A stretch of DNA of 64,000 nt from Macropodus opercularis (GCA_030770545.1 CM061100.1:11400501-11464500); one strand, 5' to 3'; positions 12,455 to 24,384 are shown, counted from the stretch's first letter. Numbers and translations are program-made. Notes: generated from the letters alone by a model not told the origin.

Positions 12455-15400
12455 GTAAGGTCTGCTGTGGCGAGTATTTTTGGATGAGTGTCTGTCATCA
12501 TGTTAACGGGTTGTGTAACCGAAACGATGCCCTGCTGGCTGCACATATACAGCAGGAGGGTTCACACGCTAAAGGATTCTATGACATTACTACACGAATC
12601 CAAATTCTCTTTCTTCTTTCCCCTAATAAGTTTACAATTGCATTTCCCCAGTGCCAGCTCATGAGTTAGATTATGTGCTGTGTTAAATAATTATAAATCT
12701 GTGGGGTCCCACCAGTGTCAATATTTAATAAAGCACTTAATATACAGTAAATGAATGTTGTGTGCACAATTTAATAGTGTGTGCACTCAATTTGACACAT
12801 TACCTTCTTGTCTCCCTATTTTCGTGTCCTTCACACTTCACTAGGAACATCCTGAACTTAGTTCAAATCTATTTATATGATAGAGTGATTTGAATATGTT
12901 TGTCATTTTTTGTTGTTAAGCACAATTCCAAACTTTACGGGAAAACCATAAAAACTTGACACTGCAGGTTTTCCAGAATATGATATCTAAACAAGAATAT
13001 GATATCATGCCAAGGTTAACAAACATATGCTATGTTTGTTTTGTGAAGATTATCCTTTGTTATTTATGGAAAAATAATATTAATCAATGTCTAATTTATT
13101 GAAAAGAAAAAATAAGACATCGGGGTTATGTTTGAATTGAAAGAGAAAGTTGAACAGTTGCCTGAATAACACATGATTATGTGTGATGCTGTATTTCTAC
13201 AAAAACATTATTGTTTGACTGCTTGGCATTCAGAGTACAGCTTCCGCACCCAGCTGCTGTTCTCTCTGCTCTCTCATGTCTGTCTTGATGGCTCAATATC
13301 CCACAATTCCTTTTTTACTGTAATATAGCTTCCCTTTCACTCAGGAACAATGTGGCGGATCAGTCACAAAAACAGGACACAATAAGGTTTCTCTTATATT
13401 TTGAAGGGAGGCAAACAAAAGAAGAAAGCAGATCATTAGAGCTTCAGTGTTTTGGCAAGTGTGGAGGAAAGTTCTTACACCCGAGTGCACAGCAATAATG
13501 AGAAACTATGAGGAGAAATTATGAGGACAGCTTCTAAGGTACTTTGTAACAGTTACTACTTGACGAATAGAAAGCCTTTTGTTCTGATGCTTCATATAAA
13601 CTGGGGAAAATCCCCTTATTTGATGGGTAATTCTTTTATAAGCTAAAGACAAACACACTTCCAAAATGCAAATTTGTAGTTTGGGGAATTGAGCGCTGGC
13701 TTTCACGGGTTGCAATATTGAGAAACACTAATGTTAAAGTTACAGTACAGTAACAGTATGGCAGTCTTCTGCCATAAACATATACAGTAGTTTATGGCAG
13801 AAGACAGGAATAGCGAACCAGTCCCAGATCCACTTGACCTGATCTTTGCCTTAGTGAACACATCTCAGAGATACACCCATATTGTTTCAGGATGTACAAT
13901 TACCACACAACGTACAGTGAGTTTATTCAACTTTAACCCATGCTGCACAATTCAGAGGTGTTTAATATTGCTACACAAAATCAGGTTGATGAAGTAGGCT
14001 GGGTAATGTCGGACTTCCATGAATTATTTAAAACCTAAGTAACCAATATCTTTAAGGTGGAACATTAAGATCTGCTTCACAGGGAACAAATAAGATGACT
14101 GTGAGGGCAAACATAAACACTGTAGAACTTTGATCCAGTTAATATGAATAACAAGAGACATTTTTCAAATAGAGAACAGTTGTCAAGGTTGTTTATAATC
14201 CACACAAACACACAAGTCACTGGAATTACAGATTAAATTAAATACTATTTTTCTTCCTGTCAAACTGTACATACAATAGGGAAAGGTGTTCTTACACCAA
14301 CTTGTTTACTGATGTCACTTCTAATCAGAGAGGCAAAACTACCTCCTTGTAATGCTCTTCTGAGTTATCATTTCCATTCTCATCCCTTGCACTTTGTTTC
14401 TTTGTCTCCTTAGTATGGAATTGTCCTGGATGCCGGATCTTCACACACTGCTTTGTATATATACAAGTGGCCAGCAGACAAGCAAAATGGCACAGGCGTG
14501 GTCACTCAGCACAGCGAATGCCATGTTAGTGGTACGTAAAAACAGGTTTTCTATCACAAAACACGCTTTCTCAATTGCTATGAAACGTTAGTGTAGCTAA
14601 AGTCTTTGTCCTCTCTGTCCTCTGTTCTCAACGTATGTTCCTCTATGTTTCAGAATTGTACAAATATTGTACATATGGAAGATCTGCACATACATTGGTC
14701 GTTAAACCTGTTACTTGAACTTGCCACATCATGTGCAGCTCATAAGAGCTGTCAGCCTTTACAAAGTTAGTTTAAACTTACTTCGTATTAAGTGGAGACA
14801 GTCATACTGTATAAGAGTGTGTATGTCGTACCCACTGTAATTGTCTGGATTAGATGGTCAGATGATGCCTGTTGAAACTGGATTCCACAGTCATACAAAT
14901 CACCAAGTCACTTTTATGAAAGACAATGCTTAACTGGTTCATTATCAAAAAAAGTTACTAACTTTCATGTTTGCTTCCCCGTTGCATGAGTGTGTTTGTT
15001 TATGTTTCTCCTGCTAGGTCTCCCAGTAACGATTCACTCCCATTAGGATGATAACATGTCACATGGATTAAAAATGCATACATGTAATTATAGGAGGTTG
15101 TAACAACATAAGAGTCTGGCTGCTGTAATAACCCATCTGCTGAAATTGCATCAAATCACACTTACACTCAGTGGCTACTTAAATAAACTGACGGACTGAT
15201 TAAATCTGCAGAAGCTCTGCTGTGAATTCTACTTCTTCTTCATTCATTAAGTTTAAATATTTTTGCTAAAACATTAGAAGCACCTCTGGATACAAGGTAA
15301 TGGTATACATTATCTCATGCACCAGCCGTGTAATGATTCAGCTGTTTCAGTTATTCAGTTAATGCTTGCAGGTGCTAAACATGGGTGGCTTTATCATCAC

Positions 15401-18400
15401 TGGCTTCCATCCCACATTACGTATGAATTCAAGCAGAAAACACCCACAATCCTCGTTCTGGGACTAAAACTACAACCTATTCATCTTTTTAGTACATGAG
15501 TGGCAGCTGTGTTTTTTTTTAATGAATAATATAATTACATCACATCTCAAAAGATTGATGCAGGTCTTTGTCTCAAGCTTTTGTGAATAATGACTGAGTC
15601 AGCATTGAGCTTTGTGGTTTGCCCCTCCTGTTCTGCCAAAAGTGGGTTTGTTTGTTTTTTTTGGCTTAGATTTTAAAGTTATTTTTTTGCAGGTAGTTAT
15701 GAGTATAGCATTTACACTGTCCTCTTCCACTGATTCAAAGATGATATAGATTGTTACAAGTATAGTCCAAACATTTATACTGGGATTCGTTTGCCTCATG
15801 ATGCGCCTGTGTTACAACAAACCGCAGAACAAGATGCTACAAGTCCATTATGCAATCAGATGGTTGTCTTTTGTGTCCCGTTCATCGCTCATTAAGGAGG
15901 AGGGATCTCCAGCTATGCAGGCCAACAGGGAGCAGCAGGGCAGAGCTTAGAAGCATGTCTAAACCAGGCAGTGAAGGATATTCCCAGAGAAAGGCACGGT
16001 GTCACACCTGTATACCTGGGAGCCACAGCAGGCATGAGGCTGCTCAAGTGAGTCCATCTGTGTGTCAGTATCACAACAAGCTTTATACACATATACTGAT
16101 GCACAAGGTGTTTGAAATGCAAAGCAGAACCAAGCTTCGCTAAACAACAGGCTATTGAGAATACTTTGCATGTATTCAAACATAAACCCTGATTGTATTT
16201 TTTAATATGAAATGTACAAGTTGAAAGCCTAAACTCTGCAAACGAATAATCTAAAATGTTCAAACATTAGGGAGAACTGGAACTTCACAAAGAAACACCT
16301 TTTCCTTATGAACCAGTTTTTACCTGTATTGAGAAAGAAAGCTCATTAAATACACAATATAGCCAAGAAATTAAAGATTTTTAGGGCTTTGATAGAAGGT
16401 TCTTGGTTGGTTGAAGTTAAAGTGTTATACATCATGCAAAAGATGAACCCTGAAGCATGAGACAAAGTAAAAATATGTATGTAAAAATATAAGGCTTATG
16501 GAAAGTACTTGTGTTTGATTAGCAAACTTACAGCAGCATTTTATTCAAGTAGTTTCTGATTTCTCTGCAAACCAGAATCTCCAGTCCAGAGCAGTCGAAT
16601 GAGATTCTACAGGATGTGGGCCAAAAAATTCAGTTGTACCCTTTTGACTACCAAGGAGCAGCCATACTAAGCGGTCAAGAAGAGGGAGCATACGGCTGGG
16701 TCACCGTCAACTATCTCTTAGAGAACTTTCTAAAGGTACAAAGACTTGCATGGCATGTGTTCTGGAGTTAGCAGACTTTAATAAGGTGGTATTTGTATCA
16801 TTTTAGTCAGAACAATCCTAAAAGTAGTTGCTCATTTAAATAGGACCCTTTTAGAATTTGTAGTTTTTTAAAGGAGACATTTGAAGCCTTATGTAAAAGA
16901 TAACTGCTGACAACTAGTGGCCTCTTCAGGGGTGACGCCTTGTTCTACCGTACTTCTGTTTGGATTTGCTGAAATGCATTTGTATGTTAGCTGACTGACT
17001 GTTTGAAGGGGCATGTGTAAATCTTTTTGCTTCTATTCATTTAATAGTATGGCTTTGTGGGGCGCTGGTTCAGCCCCGGCAGACCTACAGTCGGAGCGCT
17101 TGATTTCGGAGGAGCATCCACCCAGATAACATTTGCAACTCAGGAGGAAATCGAGGACAGACATGACATGATAAAGCTGCATCTGTATGGTCAGGAGTAC
17201 TCTCTGTACACACACAGCTTCCTTTGCTATGGGCAGGACCAGGTTCTCAGGAGACTGCTGGCCCACATAGTGAAGGTGACTCTAACACAATCTTCATCCC
17301 TTGACAAAACCAAGTTACTTATTTTATTTTGAAGCAAGGATTCTAGACTCTACCTGTCGTTTCACCACAAAGTACTTAATAATCCTGTAAAGGTACATTT
17401 TTGGAATGGGTCGCTCATTTTGTGTATCTGTCTGTCCTATCAGTCTCAGGGTTACTCTACATCAGTTGTTCACCCCTGCTATCCTGCAGGCTACAACAGA
17501 GCTTTAAATTTCAGCAGTATCTTCAACTCTCCATGTACGACAAACCCCAAACCCAGCTCCCACAACTCCCAGACTTTGCTGACAGTGCAAGGCAGTGGAC
17601 ACTATGAACACTGTGTTGGCAACGTGTCAGAGATCTTCTCCTTCGACAGCTGTCCCTTCTCCCAGTGCTCCTTCGATAAAGTCTTTCAGCCAAATGTCAC
17701 TGGAAGCTTCATGGTAAGATACGAGGAAATAAATATAACAAAATAGCCAAATCACCAAAAAAAAAACAAATACGTAACTTTTCTAGATTCATCATGAGAT
17801 GAATTAAAATCATCATTATAAGTAGGACTTAATTGAAATTATCTTCAGGTCATTGTTTTATGCTACAAAAGTCAGAATATAATAATATAAATATCAATTA
17901 TAACTATGCTGTCATAATTTGAAATTGAATTGCAATATAATATTTATATAATAGCAGGGAAGAACATTTTTTTTCTGAAATGTGTAGAAAATATAGATAG
18001 ATTCTATATATATAGAAATATATATATATAGAATGCCTAGATTATTTGTCTAAATCCAAACCTGCTCCAAATTGTATGTTGCCCTTGTTTTCATCCCACC
18101 TGCTGTTACTCCCTGAGGTCTGAGCTGTCTCTCCTTTGTGTTATCAGGCATTTTCTGCATTCTTCTACATTCACTCCTTCCTACAGCGCATCACCGGTCT
18201 TTCTGTGAGCACGCCTTTACAGCTAGAGCAGGCCGCAAAAACAGTGTGCGGGATGAATTTGAACCAAGTAATGTTTATTCTGTTTGTGATCGTTCTGTAC
18301 TGTACGTGTGTGTCTGTTGGGGGGGTGAATATTGCGTGCGTGGTGTGAATACTTAATGGTTTCACTTGATGTTTGACACTCTAATGTGAAAATAACAAAA

Positions 18401-18871
18401 TGTCATTATTACGTTTTTTTTACTTACTACTGTTCCAGATGTTGCTTCTTGCTCCAGATCAAAAAAATCGCTTGCAGGACTACTGCGCATCCTCTGTGTT
18501 TGTTAAGGTTCTCTTATTGCGAGGATATGGCTTTGATGATGCATCTTTCTCACATATTTCATTCAGGAAAAAGGTGAGACCTTTTATACTTTGCACTTGT
18601 TTAACAAATAAAAGATTTTGTGCTAATGGTTTTGGTTTCATCTATGATCCTGTAGGCCGGTGATGCCTCGGTGGGCTGGGCTCTGGGCTACATGCTGAGT
18701 TTGAGCAATTTGCTGCCAGCGGAGAAAGTGGGACTGAGGAAGGCCCTGACCCCAGGAGCCTGGGGAGGTCTCATCTTTCTGTTTGTCCTTCTCCTCACCG
18801 CCGTCCTGGTCTTCATCTTACTCAGAGCTCGTGATGCCAAGAAGAAAGGAGGCAGTGAAAGCACTATCTAA
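12338..18871 (+). CDS. entpd2: Ectonucleoside triphosphate diphosphohydrolase 2 (NTPDase2, CD39-like ecto-ATPase)
   Basis: Nine exons join in frame to 504 codons: 12338-12454, 14414-14531, 15897-16047, 16576-16735, 17048-17275, 17444-17713, 18148-18267, 18439-18573, 18656-18871. All introns are GT-AG. The family hydrolyses extracellular ATP at the cell surface. All five apyrase conserved regions are visible: ACR1 DAGSSHT (residues 45-51), ACR2 LGATAGMRLL (119-128), ACR3 with GQEEG (161-177, catalytic Glu expected at 165), ACR4 ALDFGGASTQITF (199-211), and ACR5 around GWALGYML (440-447). Single membrane helices flank the ectodomain (about 9-28 and 471-489). Length is close to mammalian ENTPD2 (495). 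The YG-VGRWF segment after ACR3 and the C-terminal STI favour ENTPD2 over ENTPD1, 3 or 8; which fish paralogue it is cannot be told. No break is seen. Confidence 0.92.
13764..13805. repeat. Perfect 16-bp-stem hairpin in entpd2 intron 1
   Basis: Arm 13764-13779 (gtcttctgccataaac) is exactly complementary to 13790-13805 across a 10-base loop. No ORF or known element explains it. Confidence 0.8.
14414..14531 (+). CDS. entpd2: entpd2 exon 2 (ACR1)
   Basis: Residues 40-78 plus the first base of codon 79. Carries DAGSSHT, the nucleotide phosphate-binding loop typical of the family. Acceptor ccttag, donor GTACGT. Confidence 0.92.
15897..16047 (+). CDS. entpd2: entpd2 exon 3 (ACR2)
   Basis: Residues 79-128 plus two bases of codon 129. 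Begins GGGISSYA and ends with LGATAGMRLL. The acceptor reads ctcattaag; donor GTGAGT. Confidence 0.9.
16576..16735 (+). CDS. entpd2: entpd2 exon 4 (ACR3)
   Basis: Residues 129-182. Contains YPFDYQGA and SGQEEGAYGWVTVNYL with the expected catalytic glutamate. Acceptor accag, donor GTACAA. Confidence 0.9.
17048..17275 (+). CDS. entpd2: entpd2 exon 5 (ACR4)
   Basis: Residues 183-258, phase 0 at both ends. Contains YGFVGRWF, the second phosphate-binding loop DFGGASTQITF, and the THSFLCYGQDQ stretch. Confidence 0.92.
17444..17713 (+). CDS. entpd2: entpd2 exon 6
   Basis: Residues 259-348. Cysteine-rich ectodomain part (HPCYPAGY, SPCTT, CPFSQCSFD) with several N-glycosylation sequons. Acceptor ctatcag, donor GTAAGA. 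Confidence 0.9.
18148..18267 (+). CDS. entpd2: entpd2 exon 7
   Basis: Residues 349-388, beginning AFSAFFYIHSFL, followed by an LEQAAKTVCG helix segment. Acceptor ttatcag, donor GTAATG. Confidence 0.9.
18439..18573 (+). CDS. entpd2: entpd2 exon 8
   Basis: Residues 389-433 with DYCASSVFVKVLLLRGYGF, a conserved part of the C-terminal lobe. Acceptor gttccag, donor GTGAGA. Confidence 0.9.
18656..18871 (+). CDS. entpd2: entpd2 exon 9 (ACR5, C-terminal membrane helix)
   Basis: Residues 434-504 and TAA. Contains VGWALGYML, then a membrane helix (about 471-489) and a short basic cytoplasmic tail ending STI. Confidence 0.92.
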   Translation, partial: AGDASVGWALGYMLSLSNLLPAEKVGLRKALTPGAWGGLIFLFVLLLTAVLVFILLRARDAKKKGGSESTI

Positions 18872-20600
18872 ATACTGAATGAAAGACCACAAAGCCAGTA
18901 TAAATTAGAACACTCAAACACAGTGGGCTTCTGGGCATTAACTAGCACATTTACTCAAGTGCTTTACTATTTATTTTCATTTTTTGCTACATCCTACAAT
19001 TTTTCTGTATTGATATGTAAAGTCAGTCAAACTACCACAGTTAATTCGTATTGCATAAATTTAACATTCACTTTGTACTGGGTTAACAAACTTAACTTCA
19101 TGTTTACATGGAGAACAGAATCAAAATAAAGAAGAGGACAACCAAATACTGTGTGACTGTCCTGTGAGTCAAGTACACACTGTAGCAATCCTGCTGGCAT
19201 TAACACTACAGAGGTGATCTGTACGTTAAGCAGTCAAACAATCCAATTTTCATGAGGATGCTTTTTAGTGTGCCTATATTAATTTTTGTTAATCTAAAAT
19301 GCTAGTATGTGGTGATGTGCAGTTTTTGTTTTATGAACATTTGTCTGAATGAGGGTGTTACTGTGTTTTGAAAACTAAATTAGGAATGTGTCACTTGTTG
19401 TCTATTGTGAAATGGACCTAATGTAATACTCTGTTGATATAAATATGGCCCTATCCAGTCACTCTTTGCTCATGTTACATATTTTGTATCCCAGATGAAA
19501 AATAATAAATGTTTGTTTTATTCTTTGTTTAATTTCTTGCAGCTATAATTACTGTAGCTTTGTTTTCTTGTGACTTTCTTCTGGTATCGTTTTGCTTTAA
19601 CGTTTAAGAAAAAGACTTAGGAGTATCACTTGTGCATCTAATCAAGAATCTCTCCAGTCCAGCTGTGCATATTAAATTCTTAATTTTGGGAGTGTTCAGT
19701 TGTTGGTGGACTGGCATAGTGTAGGTCCCCCACTTTAGCTGCTCTCCAGCTGTCATCTGAAGAGATGTATACCATCTGCCTCACATCTGCTAAGTGAACA
19801 TATTAATTAATTATAGGACAGGATGCCCAAATTAGGGTAGGAGGTTGCCTAAACATGCACAAGTGGCCAACAGTGTAACCTCACTACACAAAGACGTGAT
19901 TTCATGTTGTCTGACAATTTGTGAGGTTACATACTGACTGGTGTGTGATTGCATCCGTATGCTATGGTAAAGCTGCTTACTGTATAAACCACCCCAACAG
20001 TCTCCTCATGTGTTGGCTTTCTTCCAAACTGCAGTAGTTGTAGTAAGATTGAAGTGAACCTAGTGGTTCGACCCAAACCATGTGAAGTGTTGACTTTCGA
20101 TAGAACTCTGCTTAGTCTTCATTGTTTTACTTTCTTTCTTCAGAGATGATTATTTTAAATCACTATTGTTTTTGTTGTTTCAGTCCAGCTACATGTGTAT
20201 GTATTTACTCCCTTAAGTATTTTAAATTCCAACTGTAAAATTGCTTTTAATTTTCTGCCTTTGGATTAATAAATTAGTATGTTGTCATATTTACTGTATA
20301 AATTATTTTTGAAAAATTATTTGTATTTTTTTTTCTTTTGAGAATATTTTTTATCTCTGCCTAAGGAGGCAGAAGTCACAAACAAACTAATGTGTCTGCT
20401 TTGATTGACAACTTCTGCCACATGACAAAATGGATGCGATAATAAACCCCCAATGGCTGCATCTTAAATTGCAGCTGTCCTACCAACACTTTCTTCGTGT
20501 GATCATTTAATTTTAAAGTACAGCTTAATTCCTGCTTTTAAGTTGTTTATGCTCAGTATGTCACAGTACATGTTGGCATTCATGGTCCCCTCAATGAACT
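18872..20600. other. entpd2 3' UTR and intergenic DNA
   Basis: Follows the entpd2 stop codon. Two AATAAA hexamers lie at 19125-19130 and 19504-19509. After that, AT-rich DNA without exons up to the transposon cluster. Confidence 0.5.
19125..19130 (+). terminator. entpd2: Candidate polyadenylation signal of entpd2
   Basis: AATAAA about 250 bases after the TAA stop. A second AATAAA at 19504-19509 could give a longer 3' UTR. Confidence 0.5.
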
Positions 20601-20603
20601 GTA

Positions 20604-22546
20604 CACAGCAAATTCTAGTCTTTGGAATAAACTCCATGAGAGTTAAAATTAACTCAATCTGAGTGTACATATGTGACCATCAAAATAACTCAGAATAATA
20701 GTTAAAGTAACTCTTTTGCTAGAGTTAATTTTAACTCTTATTAGTGTTAAACTTTTAATCCTACCCTGAGTAAAATAAAACTCAACAGTTTAGTTAGTTT
20801 TAAGTAACTCTTACTAGAGTTAAAAGATAAAGAAACAAAAAAACTACTTTTAACTCTTTATATTTGTTTATAATGTACAATAAAAGACATACTCGAAACT
20901 TCTTTTGTTTTTTTTATTTTTTAGACACACCATACATAAAGTATGTTTGTGATATGATGTACCCAATTCACAAAAAACATTGTGAAAACTGCAATAAAAA
21001 CATTGCATTAAAAAAATAAAAGCCAGTGCATCACATACAAAAAGTCTGTAAACAGTGCATTTTACCACGCATTTAGATCTGTAAAATTGTTTTTTCAGGA
21101 CAATAGAAGCTGAAGTAGACTACTCTTCAAAAAACAAGAGTCCTTTTAAATAATAAAACTTTCTGACACAACAAAAGAGAGTGAATCAGACCCATATGAC
21201 ATCTGAGCATCAAAACACTTAAAATGTCTTAATCTTTCTCTTTCCATGACCAAAATCTTCCTGGGTATGTCCTCAGTCACTTGGAAGGAATGGAAGTGGT
21301 CATGAAAACAAGTTTCGTGCTGAACCAAAACAAAAAACACTTTACCACAGTGTAGAAAAATTGAAACTATTTTTTGGAATAGTGGCATATTTTGCTCAGT
21401 AGCACTGCAGACAAAAAGTCCAACTCGATACTCAACTCCAGAACACTTGACCCACTTTGTCATGCAAACAGTGAGTGGAGAATCAGCATGAAGATACGCT
21501 CTTGTAACATCTGAAAATTCAACTGTTTCAAGTGAACAAGTTTTAACTGGACCAGACTCAATGGCATTAAATGACAGACATTCCCAGTGATATGCTACTG
21601 CAAGCTGGTGCTTATTTGCAAGTGATACTGTTAAATTTTTGAAGTTCTTCACACAATCTTTAAAAAATTTGTGTTTGGCTTCAAATCGCATAGTCCAGAT
21701 GTGAATAAGGGGTCCAATTTTTCTGATACATCTAGGGTAGTGGATCATAAAATGATGTTTTGGAAGCAAGTTCTTTGATGGGTACAGTTCTTTGAAGAGC
21801 TTATGATGTTCACTGATTAAGTGTTTTAAATACACTGTCATGCCTTCAGTGATATCATATGCAAACACAATGTTTACAATGTTCAACAACAAATGCCAAT
21901 GCAAGTCATCCTCTGGTACTAGATCACCAAATATCAATGGAATGTTTGTGACTAAACAAAGTGTTTGTGTTGCATTTAACCCAATTCCATGGCCCACACA
22001 ATCAAGATTAAGGCTTGTTGGCTTGTTTTTGTTTTCAAAATAACCATAATTAAAAGCGTATATCCTGTTCAGTAAACTTTCTTTGGAAATGAAATGTTCA
22101 ATCAAATATTCAAAAAGAAGTCTTATCTCAAATTGGCCAACCCCTTCTAAAATATCATGCATGATATCTACTGCATAGTTTTCTGCTGTATTGAAGTATT
22201 TTAAAGTATTAAGTGTGCTTTTCTTCTTTATGCCAAAACATGAGCTTAGTGTTAGATCATTCAGAACTGGTGATCTTAAAATCACGCTTGGGTCATCCTC
22301 TGAGAACACAAACTGAACTGAAGATTTATCAGTTAAACAAAAGCGACAGAAATAATGTGCATTCAATGATTCCACAAACCCAAGAATGCAATGCATACCC
22401 AAGTTATCGCCAGTGATTTGAGCAAGTGTGCCAAGTACAGGTTGTTCAGCAAATGGAGCAACAACGCCAACAGTTTCTAGTGTTTTAAAGTCACTTATCA
22501 GGGGTTTAAGTATTTCGTCAATCCCGTACTTCTTGACATCTTGGGT
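20604..22546 (-). mobile_element. CACTA (En/Spm)-like DNA transposon fragment, copy 1
   Basis: Contains a transposase-type coding remnant on the minus strand (21146-22546) and, beyond its 3' end, a cluster of short motifs related to AGAGTTAA in both orientations (about 20636-20860), as expected for subterminal repeats. The left edge is placed at CACAGCAAA near 20604 by analogy with CAC-starting termini and is uncertain. The right side is cut by a hAT fragment at about 22546, so the 5' terminus is missing. A 3.17-kb relative with clear ends is at 59318-62490. Confidence 0.55.
21146..22546 (-). pseudogene. TNP2/Transposase_21-like transposase fragment
   Basis: Open for about 465 codons with no in-frame stop until 21146, but lacking an N-terminus: the frame runs into unrelated hAT sequence at about 22546. 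Features seen: a CRFC cysteine pair near the start (after GFVESLNAHYF), the signature AVDIMHDILEGV, and a segment LPKHHFMIHYP. The Asp/His/Glu signature resembles the DxMHxxLEG region of En/Spm-type transposases, which cut and paste CACTA elements. Read from the sequence this is a 5'-truncated copy without a plausible start codon; activity is unlikely. The matching N-terminal zinc-finger part is found in the copy at 60459-61157. Confidence 0.65.
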
Positions 22547-22549
22547 TCA

Positions 22550-22735
22550 TAACATCGTCAAATTTGAGATGTTTGGCGCAGAGAGCCTGCTGGTGAACGA
22601 TACAGTGAAGTCTAATAGCGTTACCAGCTTCTTCGCTGACTTTATTGCAGATCAGTGTGGATAGTCCGCTTCACTCACCAGCTATGGCATCGGTAATGAT
22701 CCCAGAAACTTTACTCCTTGGTAGGTTCATATCAT
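22550..22735 (-). mobile_element. hAT transposase fragment
   Basis: Minus-strand frame contains KVSGIITDAIAGE, then an in-frame TGA, then SGLSTLICNKVSEEAGN and LHCIVHQQALCAKHLKFDDV. The TTD...G..SGL and HCIxHQxALC blocks are characteristic of hAT transposases of the GTF2IRD2/ZBED5-related group. It abuts the CACTA-like transposase remnant with a one-base frame offset, so two elements are fused here. Dead remnant. Confidence 0.65.
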
Positions 22736-22879
22736 CAACAGCTTCACAAACAAAAACAAATAACAAATGGAATGGAATAAACAAATGGACTTTGTCCATC
22801 ATTGTCAGCCTCTATGTTTTGCTCTCCAATTGTTGTATTTTTTTGTTAGTTTTTCCTGTGTTTTGATTGTGAAACACTT

Positions 22880-23465
22880 TTACCAGGAATGAAGTACTGA
22901 ACATTCGGCAGAACACACCACAGTCTTTTACTGGATTTTGTTTATTCGGACGTTTTTGTGAACATTTTAGTTAGCAGAGATAACCAGAAGGACGCGCAGA
23001 CGAAGCTCAGACAACACGGATTTCATACAGCACTACCGAGAATTCATCTGGCGAATTTCCACTCTCTGCCCAACAAAAAGGACGAACTCATTCTGCTTTC
23101 CCTTATCTTATCTCATTCGGCTGCTTTGTGATTTGCGGAAACGTGGCTGAACGCTGCCACGCCACCAACGCTCGTTATGGCTGCCGGCGGTGGGACATGC
23201 TTCTACATCAACGAAAGGCGGTGTACAGACATTACAGTGCTGAATAAACTGTGCTGTCCAGATCTAGAAGCGCTTTTAATCAACTGTAAGCCATTCTACT
23301 CGCTGCGTGAGTTCTGATCATTCATTCTCGTGAGTGTTTACATTCATCCGCAAGCGGACGTGGGCACGGCCCTGCAGAAACTCGCTGATCTCACCACAGA
23401 AACTGAGCGACAACACCCGGACTCTGTTTCCCTCATCCTAGGTGGCTTCAACAGAGCAAACCAGA
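22880..23465 (+). mobile_element. LINE fragment (5' region and endonuclease domain)
   Basis: Interrupted plus-strand frames read TWLNAATPP, GGGTCFYINERRCTD, CCPDLEALLINCKPFYS, VYIHPQAD and VSLILGGFNRA. These are hallmarks of the APE-type endonuclease of fish CR1/L2/Rex1-type LINEs. Several stops and frameshifts are present and no reverse transcriptase follows, so this is a truncated dead copy that ends where an LTR-like repeat begins. Confidence 0.6.
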
Positions 23466-23486
23466 CACGAGAGACAGTGAACACTC

Positions 23487-24107
23487 GCACGTGAACACTC
23501 GCACGACCACACCCAAGGAGTAAGAATGAATAATAATTTTAATTTACGGAAAAGGGACAAACATGAACCAGACACAAAACACGAGAGACAGTGAACTTGT
23601 TAACCAAATACTAACGTGACGCAACAATCTCAGACATGAAACTACAGATGACAAAAACCAAAAACTGGGGTACAAAACAGAGACAAACACATGCACACTC
23701 AAATGACGAAACCAGAACTACTAAACTATGACTGAAAACCAGAACCAGAACACTAAAGAAGCACTTGAAGTAGAATTCACGACAAACAATACAGATGCAA
23801 ACAAAGTCACAGATAACGAACAGGAACACTAACAAGAAACAATAACCATACATACTCTGGAAGAAGCATACGTAGAAACCAACATAACAAGCTGTAACAT
23901 CAATGACCTGTAATACTAAATACGTAACATTAGTAACGAGCCAGCACCGAGGAAAAAGACTGAGGAACTTAAATAACACACAGACAGGAAATCAAAAACA
24001 GGTGAAACCACTAATCAAAAACAGGAACTAGGACAAAACAAAAAACCAACAAAGAAGGACGAACACGAGCGCCCTCCGGTGGTCGGAGGGCGAATTGTCA
24101 CAATGTT
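23487..24107 (-). mobile_element. Probable gypsy-type solo LTR / LTR-like repeat
   Basis: AC-rich on the plus strand. In the minus orientation it would start near TGTGACAATTCGCCCTCC and end in a TTAATTT...TTCTTACTCC...GTCGTGCGAGTG block like the U5 end of fish gypsy LTRs. A related copy in opposite orientation is at 55910-56195 (shared 'cactcgcacgaccaca' and 'ggagtaagaat'). A 9-bp stem (cgccctccg / cggagggcg) lies at about 24069-24093. Class assignment is inference. Confidence 0.5.
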
Positions 24108-24384
24108 ATCTGACCCTCCAGATATGAATGAAAGGCAGAATTGTATCTTTAGAGTGGTTCACGCCTGCCTGAGTGGCTTATATTTGGTTACATTGCCATT
24201 TGAAAAATAAAGGTAATGTTGACAACAAAAAATGGTTTTATAACACTGTGTATTTTAATGTAACTTTTGTCGCGAAAAAAAATGTCAGAAGGAGCTATTG
24301 GCCCCCGGGCATCTTCACGTTACCAAAGTTTGGACAACCCTGCTATACAGTTAAGCATCTTATACCTGTGTTAAAAGAAGTGTG

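Noticed and set aside
15317..15499. Possible extra entpd2 exon
   Set aside because: No family motif, and exons 2 and 3 join in phase without it.
23611..23979. 122-codon minus-strand frame rich in Phe, Val and Cys
   Set aside because: Arises from an AC-rich LTR-like repeat; composition artefact with no domain.
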